Assembly: GCA_021521415.1 (NCBI GenBank)
Contig: JAIQDT010010099.1
Span: 16,158-80,157, forward strand
DNA from: Bidens hawaiensis
Lineage: Eukaryota > Streptophyta > Magnoliopsida > Asterales > Asteraceae
Reading direction: 5' to 3'
Length of the DNA: 64,000 nt
The position numbers were made by a program, and so were the translations under genes. Positions 1 to 11,202 of the stretch are shown here, piece after piece (the stretch's first letter is position 1; each line of letters opens with the position of its first letter). The notes beneath the pieces are model-generated. The model saw only the letters and a program-made list of their open reading frames with translations. It had not been told where the DNA came from and made no database searches.

Positions 1-65
1 TTTTCAGACACTCATCACGACTTGACTCAAATTTTCGGGACGAAAATTCTTTAACATGGGAATGA
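1..65 (+). other. 3' end of a Gypsy internal region, with polypurine tract
   Basis: This short stretch is the last part of the internal region of an LTR retrotransposon that enters from the left. The palindrome-like block around 31-47 (TTTTCGGGACGAAAA) and the purine-rich tract before position 66 align with the equivalent places of the Gypsy elements at 38555-38591 and, on the other strand, 58637-58680. The tract primes plus-strand DNA synthesis directly upstream of the 3' LTR. Confidence 0.7.
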
Positions 66-2740
66 TGTGACACTCGTCAATTTCAGGTTAACTCCGTTAA
101 CTCAAACTCCGTCAATTCAAACTTAAGATCACTGGATCTATAACGCACATCTCATTACATTTAAACTAAGGTTTTAAATGACGCTTGACAACTACTACAT
201 GTGTAGTCTTTCGGGAATTGCACCGAAACGCAAACGAATTGACGCGAACCATTGGTGAATAAACGAAAAACTTCAAAACAATAATTATGTGATAATTATG
301 TGTTAGACTTATGTTTTATGTGATAACATTGTATGGAACGTTAACTCAATATGCAAACTAGTTAAAATAAGCTAGAAAAGTACAAATTAGAAGGTGAGGG
401 ACCTAGATATAACATGTTATTATTAATAATAATATTAATCTAAACCCTAACACTCCCTCTCTCTCTCTCTACCCGATCGCCCCCCCCCCCCCTCCCCTTG
501 CTCTTGGCTGCCGTCAATCACACACACACATACACACAAGATCTTTCAAGTTTGGTTGAAGATTAAGGTGCTAGGAAGGTATAAACAACTATCCTATGTA
601 TTTTACATGTTTAATTTTGATCTTGAATGGGTTAATCTAAAACCCTAGGTCACAAAAATTATGAATAAGTGTTCTTATGCTTGATTGTTGCTAAAGGATG
701 ATTGATTATGTGTTAGTGATTGATATTGATGATCATATGTGGTTTTAAACGGTGAAAGATCTTTGAATCATTGATTGTTTGTAAACCCTAGAGGGTTACT
801 ACTGATTTCTATGATTTATTTATGTGTATTACATATTTTGAGTTATGTCGTATGCTTAGGATGCATGTTAGATGATTGTTTATGCTTGCTGAGTTTTGAC
901 AGCAGTGATTGTTAAACTTGAACGATGTGTAACTTGTTGAATATAAAAGCAAACTGAGCTAATTATGAGTCTATAAGGTAGTACTCTGAGTCTAGTTTTC
1001 AGAAAGTCCAATCACGCCTTATTTGGAGGTGTTTTGGTTGGTCAAATGATTTAAATGTGATTAAAGGTCAAAACTGGTACTGGACAGATTGTAAGTTATG
1101 TTTAGACAACTGTAACGAATTGTTAATGTGGAAATTGGTTGAGGTTGTTAACACTACAGGGTGCTATGTTGAGTCTAGTTTCTATAAAGTCCAAGTTTGT
1201 AATTTTTGGACGAGTAAACGTTAATCTTTATGATTTTACAAAACTGAAGTGCAAATCTGAGTTTTGAGACCTGCTGTTAAGTTGTTTTGTAATTAGCATA
1301 TCTCATGAACTACAAGACCAAATGGGTTGGTTTCACTTCTGGAAGTTAACTTGTTGAGTTAAGAACCTAACCCAATTGGTCTTGCATTAATTAGATTTTT
1401 CATTTAACGGGAATAACAAATAACATTCTGTTGCGCATGATTTTGATTGCTGTGAGTTTGCTGTAATGTTTTGATCATTGTGAGAAGTATATGTAGAATA
1501 AAAATACAATAAAATATGTTTTGGAAACCTGACACATGTATGTTTTTGTGAAGATTTTTGGTGAATTAATTGAGATGCTATGATCTGTTGAATAGAGTAA
1601 TCTTTCAAGTAGAATTCTGTCTTGATGAAACTAGCTGCTGAACTTTGTGAAAATACATGAAACGTGCTAATTGCTAGATAATTGTTATGTTTTGACCAAT
1701 TTGCCCTTGCGGGGAGTAATTGCTAGTAATGTACACTATTAATACTTGACACGTAAATAATTGTTCACAACATGTAACGTATCACAAATGTGCTTGTTAA
1801 GTCACACACGAGTCACAAACGAAACACGAAACGTATCTTGTGCGTAGGAATTATGTGCCGGGTCTAGAGACTCGAAAATAGTTACGACTCTTAGAAAATC
1901 TCCTTGTTGTTATAGAACGCTAGTGAGAGTTTTCTGCGACGCGCATCACTTGGGTGACTTGTTTTTGGGAATTCTTCGCAAACAGTGAGTTTCACTTTCC
2001 CCTTTTAAACTCTTTAAACGCTTTTCACTTGGGGGAGATAACATACTCCGAAACGCTTTTAGATTTTGTTATGAAATTATATATCACTTGTAAAGGCTAA
2101 GTGGCAAACGAAACAATTGAAGTCCTTCACACATCGAACCGTTTAGTATTGGAAAATAGCGAGTCACTGTTGAGTAGTACTACTGGGTTTGACAAACCCC
2201 ACCCAACGCTAAGCTCGACTGGAGGTCGAGTGGGTGTAATTTTGGCTAACACATTACCATGGTCGGGATAGACCTGGTGGCAAGGCACATGATAAACAGT
2301 CAGCTTCGGTGTCGAACACTTAGTAATACTTGTTGTATAGGCTAGCTACCTATCGATATATAATTGATTTAACACTATCTGGTAACGCAAAACGCTAAAC
2401 GCTTTATTTTATATAAACTTGTGAACTCACCAACCTCGTGTTGACACTTTTAGTATGTTATTCTCATGTAGCCGAGGCGGGCGCGCGGTATAGGAACATG
2501 CATCATTGAACTCTATCGTTTTTGCAAACTTATTTTTAAACTGTTATTAATTGGGTTTTAAGTCGTCCTGTGTGACGCAACACTTAGTTTATGCTTTTAC
2601 GCTTCCGCACTTATTTACACTTAAAAGTTTTCGTGGTTTGAAAACTTTATTTATGGTTTGATTATAACTAATGATTCCGATCCTGTTAGTTCACACCCTC
2701 TGACGGTAAAATTCCGTTAGTGGATTTTGAGGGTGTGACA
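66..2740 (+). mobile_element. 3' LTR of a Gypsy retrotransposon entering from the left
   Basis: The LTR starts TGTGACACTCG directly after a polypurine tract and ends GAGGGTGTGACA, giving TG...CA ends and about 2.68 kb. It has no long reading frame; the 73-codon minus frame near 1400-1600 is a chance frame. It holds a (CT)n tract, a C12 run near 480-492 and a (CA)n tract near 519-538. Immediately right of it a Copia gag reading frame begins in mid-domain, so the element was inserted into the Copia copy. The target duplication cannot be checked because the left junction is outside the window. The exact superfamily lineage is inferred from the terminus and tract style only. Confidence 0.7.
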
Positions 2741-3773
2741 GTATTGAAACTTGAGAATGGTTCTCAAGCAAGAAAGGAAATCCTATATATTAGACGATCC
2801 TATTCCCGACGAACCAAACATTGACGATTTAGATGCCTATAACGATTGGTTGAAATACACCGAGGATTCGGTGCAAGTTTCTTATCTCATGTTGGGAACT
2901 ATGATTACCGAGATTCAAAAGGATTTTGAAAATCATGGGGCATATGACATGATCACCCAACTTAAGGAAATGTTCCTTACTCAAGTTAGGGTGGAACGCT
3001 TTGAAAGGGTTCAAGTGCTTCATGCATGTCATATGGAAGAAACACAATCGGTGAAGAGGCATCACCCAGAACCTAAAGTAAATGTTGTTAGAGGTAAGGG
3101 GCATGTCAAGGGTAAAGTCAAAGGGAAAGCTAAAGCAGAACCACCCAAACTAAAGGAAAAGAATCTAAAGGTTAGCTTAGACGACCTGTGCTTTGGTTGT
3201 GGTGAGATAGGACATTGGAAGAAGGACTGTCTAACCTATCTCAAAGAGTTGAAAGACAAGAGGGATGCAGACCAAACTTCGGGTACAACTTTCATGATCC
3301 ATATTGATATTAATGTTATTTCTTCCAACACATGGGTATTGGATATCGGATGTGGAACTCATATTTGCAACTTGTTGAAAGAGTTCAAAAGAAATGATCA
3401 TTTCAAGAAAGGAGATACAAGTCTCTTAATGGGCAACAGAGCAAAGGTTGATGTTGAAGCCCAAGGAGACTATGTTTTGAAGCTTCCAAATGGTTTGGAC
3501 GTTGTTTTGAAAAACATTTTGTATGCTCCTAGTTTTACTAGGAACATTATCTCCGTTTCTCTTTTAAGACAATATGGTTATGATTTAAAGTTTGTGGACA
3601 ATGGTATTTGTATTTTCATGAATAGTGTCTTTTATTTAAAAGCAATGTTGTTTAATGGCATTTATGAATTAGTTCATGATAACACATCCTTTGATAACAA
3701 GTTGTACCAATCAAGCACCAAGAAACTCAAAATGGAGTTGAGTAAGACTTATCTTTGGCATTGTCGCCTGGTC
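2741..3773 (+). pseudogene. Copia copy A: gag and protease remnant
   Basis: The frame open from 2751 encodes the capsid-type N-terminal region of Copia Gag (motifs MVLKQERK, LDDPIPDEP, ARVERF-like VRVERF) and then a CCHC zinc knuckle, CFGCGEIGHWKKDC, near codons 147-160. The aspartic protease region follows, with the active-site neighbourhood WVLDIGCGTHICN, where the usual DTG reads DIG. The start is not a true start: an in-frame TGA precedes it at 2745-2747 and the upstream gag codons were cut off by the Gypsy insertion. The central part of gag between the VRVERF block and the knuckle is shorter than usual, suggesting an internal deletion. The frame is lost at 3773-3779 inside the GAG-pre-integrase motif (LWHCRL), where the next frame takes over. 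Confidence 0.85.
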
Positions 3774-4790
3774 ACATAAACAAGGGTCGCATACATACAC
3801 TTCAAAAGAATGGTCTTTTAGAATCTAATGATGATTCATTTGATAAGTGTGAATCTTGTTTACAAGGAAAGATGACCAAGGAACCCTGTAGTGGAACTAA
3901 CGAAAGGGCAAAAGACTTATTAGGTATCATACATTCGGATGTATATGGTCCTTTTAAGGCAATGACAAGGAATGGTGAAAGATACTTCATTACCTTTATC
4001 GATGAATCTAGTCGTTATGGGTATGTGTACTTGTTAAGACACAAAGATGAAGCCTTTCAATTGTTCAAAGTATTTCAAAATGAAGTAGAAAATCAACTCA
4101 ATAAAACCATCAAAGTACTTCGTTCAGATGGAGGAGGTGAATACCTTAGTGATGTTTTTCAAGATCATCTTTGGAGTTGTGGAATCATCTCACAACCCAC
4201 CCGGAACACCAAAACATAATGGTGTGTCAGAAAGGAGGAATCGAACTCTATTGGATATGGTTTGATCTATGATGGCTATAAGCACATTGCCTCTATCATT
4301 TTGGGGTTTCGCATTGCTCTCGGCAGCCAGTATTCTAAATATGGCACCAACCAAAAAAGTGGATAAGACACCTTTTGAAATATGGCATGGAAGGGTTCCA
4401 TCATTATCATACTTAAAGGTATGGTGTTGTGAGGCTTATGTTAAGCACAACACCCGAAACAAACTTGAAAGCCGATCCACTAAGTGTATCTTTGTAGGAT
4501 ATCCCAAAGACTCTATGGGATATTATTTCTACAACCCAAACGAGCAAAAGGTGTCCATTGCTCGAAATGCCGAGTTCTTGGAAACTAAGTTCCTTATGGA
4601 AGGAAATAGTAGATCGGTGAGGGTCGAGAACCACAATTCGATACACGTTTGGTTGATACTAGTACTCAACAAGAGGTTGTTTAGAATGATCAAATGGTTG
4701 GTCAAGACACACAAAACGTTAAAAAATCTGGTAGAATTAGTAATCCACCCGAAAGATATGGATTTTTCATGGATGGATGCTATGTGGTAG
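3755..4790 (+). pseudogene. Copia copy A: integrase remnant
   Basis: Two frames carry the Copia integrase. The first (to about 4219) has the zinc-binding end (CESCLQGKM), the core with the first catalytic Asp in IHSDVYGPF, and the second Asp region VLRSDGGGEYLS. After a frameshift near 4200 the third catalytic block follows (PKHNGVSERRNRTLLDMV), then a TGA stop at 4263-4265 where an Arg codon is expected. The C-terminal part reads on with TPFEIWHGRVPSLSYLKVW and KCIFVGYPKDSMGYYFYNP, typical of the Copia integrase-RT linker. All three catalytic acidic regions can still be seen, but the frame is broken at least twice. Confidence 0.85.
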
Positions 4791-5820
4791 ATTCGGATGA
4801 ACCCACCACATACCACGATGCAATGTCACAATCCGATTGTGGCAAGTGGCTTGAAGCTATGAACGTTGAGATGCAATCCATGCATGACAACCAAGTATAG
4901 GATTTGGTTGTACCACCTCTTAACTCTAAACCAGTTGGAAGTAAGTGGGTTTTCAAAAGGAAAACTGATATGCATGGAAAGTTGGATACTATAAAGCAAG
5001 ACTTGTAGCAAAAGGTTATACTCAAACTCAAAGGGTTGATTATAACGAGACCTTTTCGCCCGTGGCAATGCTAAAGTCTATTAGGATATTATTTTCTATA
5101 GCCGCATATTATGACTATGAGATTTGGCAAATGGATGTCAAAACTGCTTTTCTAAATGGACATCTTGAAGAAGATGTCTATATGGTTCAGCCCGAAGGTT
5201 TTGTCGATCCACAACATCCTAATAAAGTATGCAAGTTAAAGAAATCAATCTATGGATTGAAAACAAGCATCTAGAAGTTGGAATCATTTGATGAAGAGGT
5301 CAAGAAATTTGGATTCATCAAGAACGCTGATGAGGCTTGTGTGTATAAGAAAGCTAGTGGGAGCAACATTACTTTCCTAGTATTGTATGTTGATAACATA
5401 CTATTGTTTGGAAATGACATTCCAACCATGGAAGGTGTAAAAGCCTGTCTTGGGAGATGTTTTTTCATCTAAGATCTTGGTGAAGCCGCCTATATTTTGG
5501 GAATAAAGATCTATAGGGATAGATCAAGGCGGTTGATAGGTTTAATCCAAAGTGCATACATAGATAAAATCTTGAAAAGGTTCAAGATGGAGAACTCCAT
5601 GAAAGGTTTGGTACCTTTTCAAAGAGGAACGATATTGAGTGCGACTCAATGTTCAATCTCAAAGGATGAGAAAGAGAAATTGAAAGGAATCACATACGCT
5701 TAGGCTATAAGATCCATCATGTATGCCATGATATGAACTAGACCGGATGTGTCATGCGCTTTGAGCATGAAAAGTCGCTACCAACAAAATCCGGGAAGTA
5801 GCCATTGGATGGCGGTCTAG
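4791..5820 (+). pseudogene. Copia copy A: reverse transcriptase remnant
   Basis: RT remnant spread over several frames. Recognisable blocks are KWLEAMNVEMQSMHDNQV, then a TAG in place of the Trp of the QVWDLV motif (4898-4900), RLVAKG-like text, QMDVKTAFLNGHLEEDVYMV, EGFVDPQHPNKVCKLKKS and IYGLK, and the palm motif that is normally YVDD but reads YVDN here (about 5388-5399). Further blocks are ILGIKIYRDRSRR and SAYIDKILKRFKMENS. Loss of one catalytic Asp plus several stops and frameshifts make the copy inactive. Most stops are single transitions from Trp, Arg or Gln codons, consistent with cytosine-methylation decay. Confidence 0.85.
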
Positions 5821-5826
5821 AGCATA

Positions 5827-6360
5827 TTGATATACCTTAGAAGGACTAAGGATATGTTTCTAATATATGGCTCTGGTGAGAAGGAACTCGTTGTAAAGTG
5901 TTACACGGATGCGAGATTCCAAAATGATCGAGATGATTCTCGATCACAATCGGGAAATGTTTTCATTAATGGTGGGGTTGTCTCTTGGAAGAGCGCAAAA
6001 CAAGATGTGGTAGCATTGTCCACCACCAAATCGGAATGCATCGCTGCCTCATTGGCAGCTCAAGAAGCTACGTGGATAAGAAGGTTCATTGCCGATCTAG
6101 GGGTAGTCCATACCATTCGGGACTCTCTAGAGATCTTTTGTGACAACGAGGGTGCGATTGCTCAAATCAAGGAACCTCGTGCACAACAAAAGACAAGGCA
6201 CACTGAGCGGAGATTCAACTACATAAGGGATGAAGTTGAAAAGGGAAAGATATGTACTCGCAAAGTTCACACAGATTAAAACATTACGGATCCACTCACG
6301 AAGTTCCTTGAAAGGTCGAAGCATGAGGGTCATACTTGCGCCAGAGGACTTCGATATTCT
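5827..6360 (+). pseudogene. Copia copy A: RNase H remnant and end of pol
   Basis: The 150-codon frame matches the Copia RNase H: YTDARFQNDRDDSRSQSGNV, SWKSAKQDVVALSTTKSE, IFCDNEGAIAQIKEP and RHTERRFNYIRDEVEKG, with the catalytic Asp of the YTDA motif and the Glu of the KSE motif in place. A TAA after KVHTD (6277-6279) is premature, since the usual end of pol (DPLTKFLER, then about 20 residues) can be read in the same frame to about 6360. RNase H would degrade the RNA strand during reverse transcription. Confidence 0.85.
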
Positions 6361-7152
6361 AGTGATTGGATTTGATCTATTTTGTATTTGGATATCGGAA
6401 CAATTGTTATTTTGACTCATTCATATGATTATGGTTTATGATTATGACCTTTGAGTTATGTTCCATTTTAGCATGTTTAAATCCGTGAATAAGTTAATTA
6501 TTCTAAATGTACGTAGTCGTTCATATTTGTGGGAACAAATATGAAGGTAAGACTATTATGAACTTAGATTGGTGGTTATTCATAAGGTATGAATATAGAG
6601 CAAGGGTTTGCTGCCAAGGTTCATAGATATTTATGGGATATAAATATTGGACTGACCCGCCCTCAAATTTTACTGCATGGAATCCTTGTGATTGGTGTTC
6701 ATAAGTAAATTTGAGTAAAGGCAAATATCATAGTATCCTCTGACCTGAGATACATATTGGGTCTTGATATTCACCAAATATTATACTTTGACTTAATTCT
6801 TCGCTACTCTGAAACATGACGGTACATAAGGCTAAGATTAGGTACGGTATGAAGTGATTGTGAGAGACGTATGTAGTTAATAGGGGATTTGTCCCTCTTA
6901 TTCGTTGAGAGTGAGATGTCTAAGGCATGCTAAGTTAAATTAACAAAGAATGATCACTCTGTGTATTTGGATTTGACATGACATATGTGGCAAAAGGATA
7001 AATGATAGATTCACCTAAATCATTTCAAGGGACTTGAAGGGGATGATGTTATTGAATGGCACTTCGTCATACGTATTAGGGGTAGTAAATCGTTGTTAGG
7101 CGGTATTTGATATTTGCATCAATCTTCTATGTATATTGTGCAAGTGGGAGAT
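6361..7152 (+). other. Copia copy A: untranslated 3' tail and polypurine tract
   Basis: About 0.8 kb without a supported reading frame lies between the end of pol and the LTR. It ends in the polypurine tract GTGGGAGAT just before the LTR. The same tail, well conserved, is present in copy B at 9761-10553, so it belongs to the element and is not later insertion. Confidence 0.75.
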
Positions 7153-8033
7153 TGTAGGAATCGGTCTGCCCAAGACGCATATTAGAGTTGATGTGGCTAG
7201 TAGGTTATGATCCAAGTCGAGTCATACCCAATAACAAGCTAGACAAACACCGTGATATTTATTTGAGATATGATCAACACTTAGAATATTTAGAAATGGG
7301 TTTCTTGATATTTGCACTTGTGTAACATATAAATTATATGGTTAATTTATAATTTGAGAGAAAGTACTTTATGTTGCTGTTTAAGTTGGTTAAATAACAA
7401 ACATATAAGACATGTTACAATATACATGTTCCTTGCTATGTCATGTTGCATATAACATACATAATTAACAAAAATAATATGGTTTTGAGTTTGAAAATTG
7501 GGTGGGAACCCAAGGGTGGCCGCCCCCCCCCCCCTCTCTTGTCTTTATTATTTTGTTATTTACAAGGACATGCAACTAATGTTGGTGGTAGATGAGTTAT
7601 TATTCATTCTCACTTTCTCTCTCACACACACAAGAACACTCCCTTTTTCTCTTCTCTCTTGAATTCGGCCAAGAAGAAGAATAATCAAGAAGGAGTTTTT
7701 CAAGTGCAAGTGTTATCAAATCCTAGCAAGAAAAGTGTTTGTGGAAGGCTTGGAAGGGTATACAAGCTTGAGGCTCTTCTCCATTGAAGGCTAGCTGTTC
7801 AAACCATCATCTTCTTCATCCTCCTTGCATCTTTAAATGTTGTATTACATAAACCTCCTATGGATGTTGGTTTTGGTAAGCATGTAAATTCGTATACGGA
7901 TCCGGAGCTTGGGTTTTACATATAAAACGGGTTTTATATTAATCAATATAACAAGATTTAAAACTAATTAATCCGCTGCGTTATTCATATAAATGGGTTT
8001 ATATGACTTTGATAATCTTGTTAAAACCCAACA
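7153..8033 (+). mobile_element. Copia LTR (3' LTR of copy A)
   Basis: Starts TGTAGGAATCGGTCTGCCC after the polypurine tract and ends TTAAAACCCAACA, an 881-bp LTR with TG...CA ends. It contains a C12-13 run near 7523-7535. The following base belongs to the middle of a second pol region, with no primer-binding site, so this LTR also sits in the 5' position of copy B. Its 3' half (GAATTCGGCCAA region onward) is close to the LTR at 10554-11867, while the upstream half is clearly different. Confidence 0.85.
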
Positions 8034-9302
8034 TAATACACGTTTGGTTGATACTAGCACTCAACTAGAGGTTGTTGAGAATGATCAAATGGTTGATCAA
8101 CACACACAAAACATTCGAAAATCTGGTAGAATTAGTAATCCACCCAAAAGATATGATTTTTTCATGGATGGATGCTATGTGGTAGATTCGGATGAACCCA
8201 CCACATACCACAATGCAATATCACAATCCGATTATGAAAAATGGCTTGAAGCTATGAACGTTGAGATGCAATCCATGCATGACAACCAAGTATGGGATTT
8301 GGTTGTACCACCTCTTAACTCCAAACTGGTTGGAAGTAAGTGGGTTTTCAAGAAGAAAACCGATATGCATGGAAACTTGGATACTTATAAACCAAGACTT
8401 GTAGCAAAAGGTTTTACTCAAACTCAAGGGGTTGATTATGATGAGACCTTTTCACCCGAGGCAATTCTAAAGTCAGTTAGGATATTATTTGCCATAGCCG
8501 CATATTATGACTATGAGATTGGCAAATGGATGTCAAAACCGTTTTTCTAAATGGACATCTTTAAGAAGATGTCTATATGGTTCAGCCCGAAGGTTTTGTT
8601 GATCAACAACATCTTAATAAGGTATGCAAGTTAAAGAAATCAATCTATGGATTGAAACAAGCATCTAGAAGTTGGAATCACCGTTTTGTTGAAGAGGTCA
8701 AGAAATTTGGATTCATCAAAAAGGCTGATGAGGATTGTGTGTATAAGAAAGCTAGTGGGAGCATTATTACTTTCTTAGTATTGTATGTTGATTGCATACT
8801 ATTGTTTGGAAATGATATTTCAACCATAGAAGGTGTAAAAGCCTGGCTTGGGAGTTGTTTTTCCATCAAAGATCTTGGTGAAGCCGCCTATATTTTGGGA
8901 ATAAAGATCTATAGGGATAGATCAAGGCAGTTGATAGGTTTAAACCAAAGTGCATACATTGATAAAATATTGAAAAGGTTCAAGATGGAGAACTCTAAGA
9001 AAGGTTTGGTACCTACTCAAAGAGGAACGATATTGAGTGCGTCTCAATGTCCAAGCTCAAAGGAAGAGCAAGAGAAAATGAAAGGAATCCCATACGCATC
9101 GACTATAGGATCCATTATGTACGCTATGATATGCACTAGACCGGATGTGTCATGCGCTTTGAGCATGACAAGTAGATACCAACAAAATCCGGGAAGTAGC
9201 CGTTGGATGGAGGTTAAGAGTATATTGAAATACCTTAGAAGGACTAAGGATATGTTTATAATATATGGCTCTGGTGAGGAGGAACTCATTGTAAAGGGTT
9301 AG
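8034..9302 (+). pseudogene. Copia copy B: integrase-RT linker and reverse transcriptase remnant
   Basis: Two frames (7993-8550 and 8577-9302) hold the RT: VWDLVVPPLNSKLVGSKWVF, ARLVAKG-like PRLVAKGFTQTQGVDYDETF, VYMVQPEGFVDQQH, KKSIYGLKQASRSWNHRF, ILGIKIYRDRSRQ and STIGSIMYAMICTRPDVSCA. The catalytic motif reads YVDC instead of YVDD (about 8784-8795). A frameshift near 8520-8550 interrupts the QMDVKTAFLNGH block. This copy keeps the Trp that is a stop in copy A (QVWDLV), showing independent decay. The first ~12 codons of the frame lie in the LTR, so its apparent start is not a gene start. Confidence 0.85.
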
Positions 9303-9760
9303 ACATATGCGAGTTTCCAAAATGATCGAGATGATTATGGATTACAATCGGGATATGTTTTCATTATGAATGGTGAGGCAGTCTCTTAGAAGAGCACAAA
9401 ACAAGATGTGGTAGCATTGTCCACCATTGAATCGAAATACATCGCCGCCTCATTGGCAGCTCAAGAAGTTGCATGGATAAGAAAGTTCATTGCCGATTTA
9501 GGGTTAGTCCGTACCATTCGGAACCCTCTAGAGATATTTTGTGACAACGAGGGTTTGATTGCTCAAATCAAGGAACCCCGTGCACATAAAAAGCATGACA
9601 CATTGAGCGGAGATTCAACTACATAAGGGATGAAGTTGAAAAAGGAAAGATATGTATTTGCAAAGTTCACACCGATCAAAACATTGCGGATCCACTCACG
9701 AAGATCCTTGAAAGGCCGACGTATGAGGGTCATACTTGCGCCTTAGGACTTTGATATTCT
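9303..9760 (+). pseudogene. Copia copy B: RNase H remnant
   Basis: After a TAG at 9300-9302 the RNase H continues with stops and frameshifts; the longest open piece is 9408-9626 (MVALSTIESKYIAASLAAQE, IFCDNEGLIAQIKEPRA). The end of pol (ADPLTKILER) is readable near 9688-9717 in another frame. Copy A is more intact over this domain. Confidence 0.8.
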
Positions 9761-10553
9761 AGTGATTGGATTTGATCTATTTTGTATTTGGATATCGGAA
9801 AAATTGTTATTTTGACTCATTCATATGATTATGGTTTATGATTATGACTTTTGATTTATGTTCCATTCTAGCATGTTTAAATCCGTGAATAAGTTAATTA
9901 TTCTAAATGTCCGTAGTCGTTCATATTTGTGGGAACAAATATGAAGGTAAGACTATTATGAACTTGGATTGGTGGATATTAATAAGGTATGAATATAGAG
10001 CAAGGTCTTGCTGCCAAGGTTCATAGATATTTATGGGATGTAAATATTGGACTGACCCGCCCTCAAATATTACTACATGGAATCTTTGTGATTGATCATA
10101 AGTAAATTCGAGTAAAGGCGAATATCATAGTATCCTCCGACCTGAGATACATATTGGGTCTTGATATTCACCGAATATTACACTTTGACTTAGTTCTTTG
10201 CTGCTCTAAAACATGACGGTACATAAGGCTAAGATCAAGTGCAATACAAGGTGATTGTGAGAGACATATGCAGTCAAAGGGGGATTTGTCCCTCTTATTC
10301 GTTGAGAGTAAAATGTCTAAGGCCTGATAAGTTAAATCAACAAAGAATAATCACTCTTTGTCTCTGGATTTGACATGACATTTGTGGCAAAAGGATAAAT
10401 GATAGATTCACCTAAATCATTTTAAGTAAGGGACTTGAAGGGGATGATGTTATTGAATGGCACTTCGTCATACGTATTAGGGGTAGTAAACCGTTGTTAA
10501 ACGATATTTGCTACTTGCATCAATCTTCTATGTATCTTGTGCAAGTGGGAGAT
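9761..10553 (+). other. Copia copy B: untranslated 3' tail and polypurine tract
   Basis: Counterpart of 6361-7152, ending in the tract GCAAGTGGGAGATT just before the LTR. No reading frame is supported. Small indels relative to copy A are visible. Confidence 0.7.
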
Positions 10554-10791
10554 TGTTGGACTCGGTCTACCCAAGACACATATTATAATTGATGTGGCTA
10601 GTACGTTATGATCCAAGTCGGGTCATACACAATAACAAGCTAGACAAACACCATGATATTTATTGTAGATATGATCTAACAAATAAATATTAACACTAAT
10701 GATATTTAGAAAGTTGGTTTCTAAATATTTGCACTTGAGGAATCAATAAATTATATGGGTAATTTATTTAGAGATATTATTTAAGTTGGTT

Positions 10792-10858
<67 letters not shown>

Positions 10859-11110
10859 AAGGGTTCAAATAAAAAGAAGTTGTTTCCTAGGAATGATAAG
10901 AACCAATAGAATTTTGACATTTGGCATTAAAACCTATGGTGAAAGAATAATTCTAGGAAACTATGTCGGTTATAATGGTAAAAGAGTAATTCTAGGAAAC
11001 TATGACGGTTTTTGGTAATTTTAAATCTCAACCATTGATTGATATGATCCAATGGCTATGATTTATTCTTAGTCTTCTTAAGAAACTATTTATTTTTAGG
11101 ATAACCCTCT

Positions 11111-11202
<92 letters not shown>

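Larger units (their letters stand above)
2741..8033 (+). mobile_element. Copia retrotransposon copy A (Angela/Tork-like), 5'-truncated and decayed
   Basis: Internal region in the Copia order gag, protease, integrase, reverse transcriptase, RNase H, followed by an ~0.8-kb untranslated tail, a polypurine tract (GTGGGAGATT, 7144-7153) and an LTR (7153-8033). The 5' LTR and the start of gag are missing because a Gypsy LTR abuts at 2740. Reading frames are broken by several stops and frameshifts, so the copy cannot be autonomous. The Angela/Tork lineage is inferred from RT and gag motifs such as ILGIKIYRDRSRR. A second, partial copy follows head to tail. Confidence 0.85.
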
